Origin: an uncultured Clostridia bacterium
GTDB lineage: Bacteria > Bacillota > Clostridia > Peptostreptococcales > Anaerovoracaceae
Length of the DNA: 34,551 nt
Assembly: GCA_934255135.1 (NCBI GenBank)
Contig: CAKQMV010000017.1
Span: 1-34,551, forward strand
Reading direction: 5' to 3'
Below are positions 32,049 through 34,551 of the stretch, piece by piece (the first letter of the stretch is position 1; every line of letters begins with the position of its first letter). The notes under the pieces are model-generated. The model saw nothing but the letters and a program-made list of their open reading frames with translations. It searched no databases and was not told where the DNA came from. Made by a program: the position numbers and the translations under genes.

Positions 32049-34049
32049 CTACCCAGGAAGCTGTGTCTTAGAAGGCATACTGTTATAAACAGGAATGGCA
32101 AAAGTAACTGCAGATTCATATATATTGAACTTCTTGTACGCACTCGCTGTGGATGACGATTCATCATATGGTCCTCTTATATTGGTCATATACTGATGAG
32201 TCGCAAGTTTAGCTGATCTGTTAGCAACATCCCACTTCTGAAGATATGTCGTATACTGACCGACCTTGATATAGTCATTCGCAAGGAACTTTGCTCCGCC
32301 CTCGACAGCCTTCTTCTGTGTTGTCCAGCCCGCATTATATGCGTGCTTAATACCATTCATAACAGGGTTAGAAGAGCTTGTAGCACCAATATTATATGGA
32401 TTGTATACCTTTACACCATTATACTTAGTACCGCTGATTGCTGAACTTCCACCGCCTGTCTCCTGTCTTGCCCTAGAAGCAAGATGAACCGGACTCACGG
32501 AATATTTCTTGCCTGCATCAACGAACATTTTAGACGTGAAACCACAATCCGGAAGCTTAGTACCACTAAGCACCGAAGTTACAACCGAAAGGCCCTGACT
32601 GCTCTCATTATATGAAAGATCCTCAAACATGAAAATTCTTGTTTCATTGAGGAAATTTCTCGGATCCATGTAGTATGCAATCGCGTCCTTATGCGCATTA
32701 AACCACGTACTTCCATCCTTCGGAATATATTTACCGTTGCCAGTTGAAGAAACCTTACCACTTCCCTTAAGAGCTGTCAGATCAGCATCTTCGTTATCCA
32801 AAGTCACATAGTCTGAAATAATATACCCGAATCCAGAGTTTCTCCTGATCTTGTACCACGTCTTGCCCGATTTATCGGCTGCAGTCAGCACAACAGTAAT
32901 CTTGTCATTCTTAGACGCACTTCCAAGCACACTAATTCCTGATGATGTACCTGCTCCATCTCTGATATTTACATCATCGTCATTAACCTTCGCACTGATT
33001 GTCTTAGAATAACTCTGTGAATTAATGGTTGCCGTAGTATATCCTGTCTTTCCAGCTGAAGTCGTAACCTTCGTCCATCTTGTACCAGAAGAATCATATT
33101 TCTCAGAAAGAATTGTAACAGACGCTCCATTAGACATCGTAACCAGCTTATTCTTAGTCGACGCTCCCTTATAAAGTCCTGTATCGTTAGCTGGCTTAAA
33201 GCTGTTCGCACCCTTGTCTCTCCATGCGACAGGATGTGATCCCTCAATCAATGACTTACCATCCTTAAACTCCGCATTAAGTGCAGTGTCGAATGCTATG
33301 CCTGTCTTAATAGCTACAAAGTTCCACTTCGGATGCTTCTTATGTAATGCCAAAAGCTTCGTTCTATATGCCGAAGGGAATCCGAGCTTCTCAAGATACG
33401 CCTTATACTCGGAATCAGACATATTAGAAGTGTTAGAACCATTATTTCCTGGCTTATCAGCATTATCAGGCTTCGAAGGTTCATCAGGTGTCTCAAAAAC
33501 ACTTCCTGTAATCTTTACATACTCACCAGATACATATCTGTACTTTGATCCGACCTTCGTAAGATACCAGGTATCAGAAGAATATTTAGTCTTGGCCTTA
33601 AGATATATCATGAGCTGTTTATTCTTGGCCAAAACACCATATTTCTTCATCGAAGTTCCCGCTCCGGCTCTATAATTAACGCTATCTGTAGTCTTTCCTG
33701 CAACAGCACTATATGTGACACCATCTACACAATCGCTTCTTATATATCCCTTCATGCCAGAATAAGTGACATGATACCACTTATATTTCGCATCGGTCTT
33801 AGTCTTGGAGGTAAAATAAACATAATCAGCATTAAGCTTAGTGTTATCCTTAACAAGCTTAACCTTAGATGATAGAGTCGAAGCTGACTTTCTTATATAT
33901 GCTCCATCAGAAGAATTAACATATATAGTAGCATTATTCGGACTTGTCACAGCAGCAGAAACATACATTGTTCCAACACAAACAAAAATCAGAACCGCAA
34001 AAGCCGTAACAATAATATTTAAATTTCGCATTGAAATCTTAGTTAACAT
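32049..34049 (-). CDS. Secreted SH3b-domain protein with C-terminal glucosaminidase
   Basis: A 666-residue exported cell-wall hydrolase. Signal peptide about residues 9-32 (ends VSAA). SH3b-like repeats occur at about 42-110 (GAYIRKSAS), 118-182 (SVNYRAGAGTS), 288-345 (TGLYKGAS) and 355-418 (DVNIRDGAGTS). A Pro/Asp/Asn linker (186-210) precedes FPSAYRTKLLALHKKHPKWNF (224-244). The catalytic part starts at about 448 (WFNAHKDAIAYYMDPRNFLNE), with probable catalytic Glu530 in SRARQETGG, typical of GH73-like N-acetylglucosaminidases. Relatives often have the HPxW segment closer to the YYMDPRNFLNE block; here SH3 repeats 3 and 4 lie between them. AAAAGGAG is 5 nt before the ATG. Probably acts in wall turnover. 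Confidence 0.88.
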   Translation of the reverse strand: MLTKISMRNLNIIVTAFAVLIFVCVGTMYVSAAVTSPNNATIYVNSSDGAYIRKSASTLSSKVKLVKDNTKLNADYVYFTSKTKTDAKYKWYHVTYSGMKGYIRSDCVDGVTYSAVAGKTTDSVNYRAGAGTSMKKYGVLAKNKQLMIYLKAKTKYSSDTWYLTKVGSKYRYVSGEYVKITGSVFETPDEPSKPDNADKPGNNGSNTSNMSDSEYKAYLEKLGFPSAYRTKLLALHKKHPKWNFVAIKTGIAFDTALNAEFKDGKSLIEGSHPVAWRDKGANSFKPANDTGLYKGASTKNKLVTMSNGASVTILSEKYDSSGTRWTKVTTSAGKTGYTTATINSQSYSKTISAKVNDDDVNIRDGAGTSSGISVLGSASKNDKITVVLTAADKSGKTWYKIRRNSGFGYIISDYVTLDNEDADLTALKGSGKVSSTGNGKYIPKDGSTWFNAHKDAIAYYMDPRNFLNETRIFMFEDLSYNESSQGLSVVTSVLSGTKLPDCGFTSKMFVDAGKKYSVSPVHLASRARQETGGGSSAISGTKYNGVKVYNPYNIGATSSSNPVMNGIKHAYNAGWTTQKKAVEGGAKFLANDYIKVGQYTTYLQKWDVANRSAKLATHQYMTNIRGPYDESSSTASAYKKFNIYESAVTFAIPVYNSMPSKTQLPG

Positions 34050-34082
34050 AATCGCTCCTTTTACTTATGTCTTTCACTTAAG

Positions 34083-34091
34083 ATTATATCA
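34083..34091 (-). promoter_or_regulatory. Extended -10 promoter of the SH3b/glucosaminidase gene
   Basis: TGATATAAT on the minus strand (34091-34083), i.e. TG-N-TATAAT. No good -35 at 17 bp. The transcript would start near 34076, about 27 nt before the ATG. Confidence 0.55.
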
Positions 34092-34162
34092 ACACGGTCA
34101 ATAAACAAATCGAAAGGAAACTATCTTAATATAAATATGATAAAAGAAAAGATCAAAAACAT

Positions 34163-34191
34163 AAAAAAAGAAACCTCTTAGTGAGATTTCT
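34163..34191 (-). terminator. Intrinsic terminator after the tRNA cluster
   Basis: 9-bp stem (34169-34177 and 34183-34191, one G-U pair), 5-nt loop, then seven T on the minus strand. It starts 4 bp past the CCA end of tRNA-Phe and closes the minus-strand tRNA transcript. Confidence 0.88.
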
Positions 34192-34194
34192 AGT

Positions 34195-34270
34195 TGGTGC
34201 CCAGTCTCGGAATCGAACCAAGGACACAGGGATTTTCAGTCCCTTGCTCTACCAACTGAGCTAACTGGGC
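34195..34270 (-). tRNA. tRNA-Phe (GAA)
   Basis: 76-nt cloverleaf on the minus strand with encoded CCA. Acceptor GCCCAGT/ACTGGGC, D arm AGCTCAGTTGGTAGAGC, anticodon loop CTGAAAA (GAA), and T loop GGTTCGATTCC. Confidence 0.97.
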
Positions 34271-34291
34271 ATATCATTTATTTAATTATCA

Positions 34292-34368
34292 TGGTGGGCC
34301 ATCGGGGACTTGAACCCAGGACCTGCCGGTTATGAGCCGGATGCTCTGACCAACTGAGCTAATGGCCC
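34292..34368 (-). tRNA. tRNA with CAT anticodon (Met or Ile2)
   Basis: 77-nt cloverleaf on the minus strand with encoded CCA. Acceptor GGGCCAT/ATGGCCC, anticodon loop CTCATAA, T loop GGTTCAAGTCC. It has no unpaired first acceptor pair and lacks the GGG-CCC initiator anticodon stem, so it is not initiator tRNA. Pairs C4-G69 and C5-G68 match the known E. coli determinants for TilS (lysidine), so tRNA-Ile2 is a real possibility beside elongator Met; a simple anticodon-based call would say Met. Confidence 0.9.
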
Positions 34369-34377
34369 AAGAAATAA

Positions 34378-34454
34378 TGGTCGGGGTGGCAGGATTTGAA
34401 CCCGCGGCCCACTGGTCCCAAACCAGTTGCGCTACCAAGCTGCGCTACACCCCG
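34378..34454 (-). tRNA. tRNA-Pro (TGG), copy 1
   Basis: 77-nt cloverleaf on the minus strand with encoded CCA. Acceptor CGGGGTG/CACCCCG, anticodon loop with TGG (GTTTGGGAC), T loop GGTTCAAATCC. The C1-G72 first pair is typical of bacterial tRNA-Pro. Confidence 0.96.
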
Positions 34455-34477
34455 TTATTAAATTATTAAAGAAGTAA

Positions 34478-34551
34478 TGGTCGGGGTGGCAGGATTTGAA
34501 CCCGCGGCCCACTGGTCCCAAACCAGTTGCGCTACCAAGCTGCGCTACACC
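34478..34551 (-). tRNA. tRNA-Pro (TGG), copy 2, cut by window end
   Basis: Identical over the visible length to the copy 100 bp away. The 5' three bases of the tRNA fall beyond the window. The short spacer before each copy is also similar, so this is a recent tandem duplication. Confidence 0.95.

Noticed and set aside
34195..34551. Integration (att) site at the tRNA cluster
   Set aside because: No integrase and no repeated tRNA 3' ends other than the whole-gene tRNA-Pro duplication.
1..34551. CRISPR array, insertion sequence or prophage
   Set aside because: No regularly spaced repeats, transposase or phage structural genes were found; inverted repeats are isolated.

Overview
The window looks like chromosomal DNA from a low-to-moderate GC Gram-positive anaerobe of the class Clostridia. 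Reasons: AGGAGG-type ribosome sites before nearly every gene, frequent AGA arginine codons, an ahrC/argR-recN pair, the Firmicutes order priA-def-fmt-...-prpC-prkC-rsgA-rpe, the anaerobe-type queuosine enzyme QueH, and PduL standing alone as a phosphotransacylase. The genus cannot be fixed from sequence reading. Most genes are on the minus strand; argR-recN, a lysR gene and a radical SAM gene are on the plus strand.

Layout. (1) 1-2250 is the only accessory-looking part: a RhuM-family gene, a GIY-YIG nuclease pseudogene broken by three in-frame stops, and about 0.5 kb with no recognisable gene. (2) 2274-7789 is a minus-strand operon ruvC-ruvA-ruvB-queA-tgt-rlmD (Holliday junction resolution plus tRNA/rRNA modification), with a promoter at 7813-7841 and a terminator at 2204-2250. 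(3) 7975-10064 is the divergent argR-recN pair, closed by a terminator. (4) 10148-12190 is a TauE/SafE permease divergent from a LysR regulator, with a T-N11-A palindrome between them. (5) 12213-18418 holds holA, a large hybrid sensor kinase with two periplasmic solute-binding domains, and comEC. (6) 18419-18889 is about 470 bp without a recognisable gene but with several inverted repeats. (7) 18890-28552 is the minus-strand cluster priA-def-fmt-yugP-rsmB-stp-pknB-rsgA-rpe (replication restart, formyl-Met handling, ribosome maturation, Ser/Thr kinase-phosphatase signalling). (8) 28615-30304 is queH-asnA, divergent from a TIGR01212-type radical SAM gene. (9) 31357-34049 holds a lone pduL and a secreted SH3b/glucosaminidase wall hydrolase. 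(10) 34195-34551 is a tRNA cluster: Phe(GAA), a CAT-anticodon tRNA, and two near-tandem Pro(TGG) copies, the second cut by the window end.

Together this is mostly housekeeping. Queuosine genes are split over two operons (queA-tgt, and queH beside asnA). The best places for something undescribed are the RhuM/GIY-YIG remnant, the structured gap before comEC (which has no usable Shine-Dalgarno and a strong hairpin just upstream of its start), the hybrid kinase without a visible partner, and the wall hydrolase whose conserved region is split by a pair of SH3 domains. No complete new system is evident. Several gene starts were moved from the longest open frame on ribosome-site and family evidence; each is explained in its entry.
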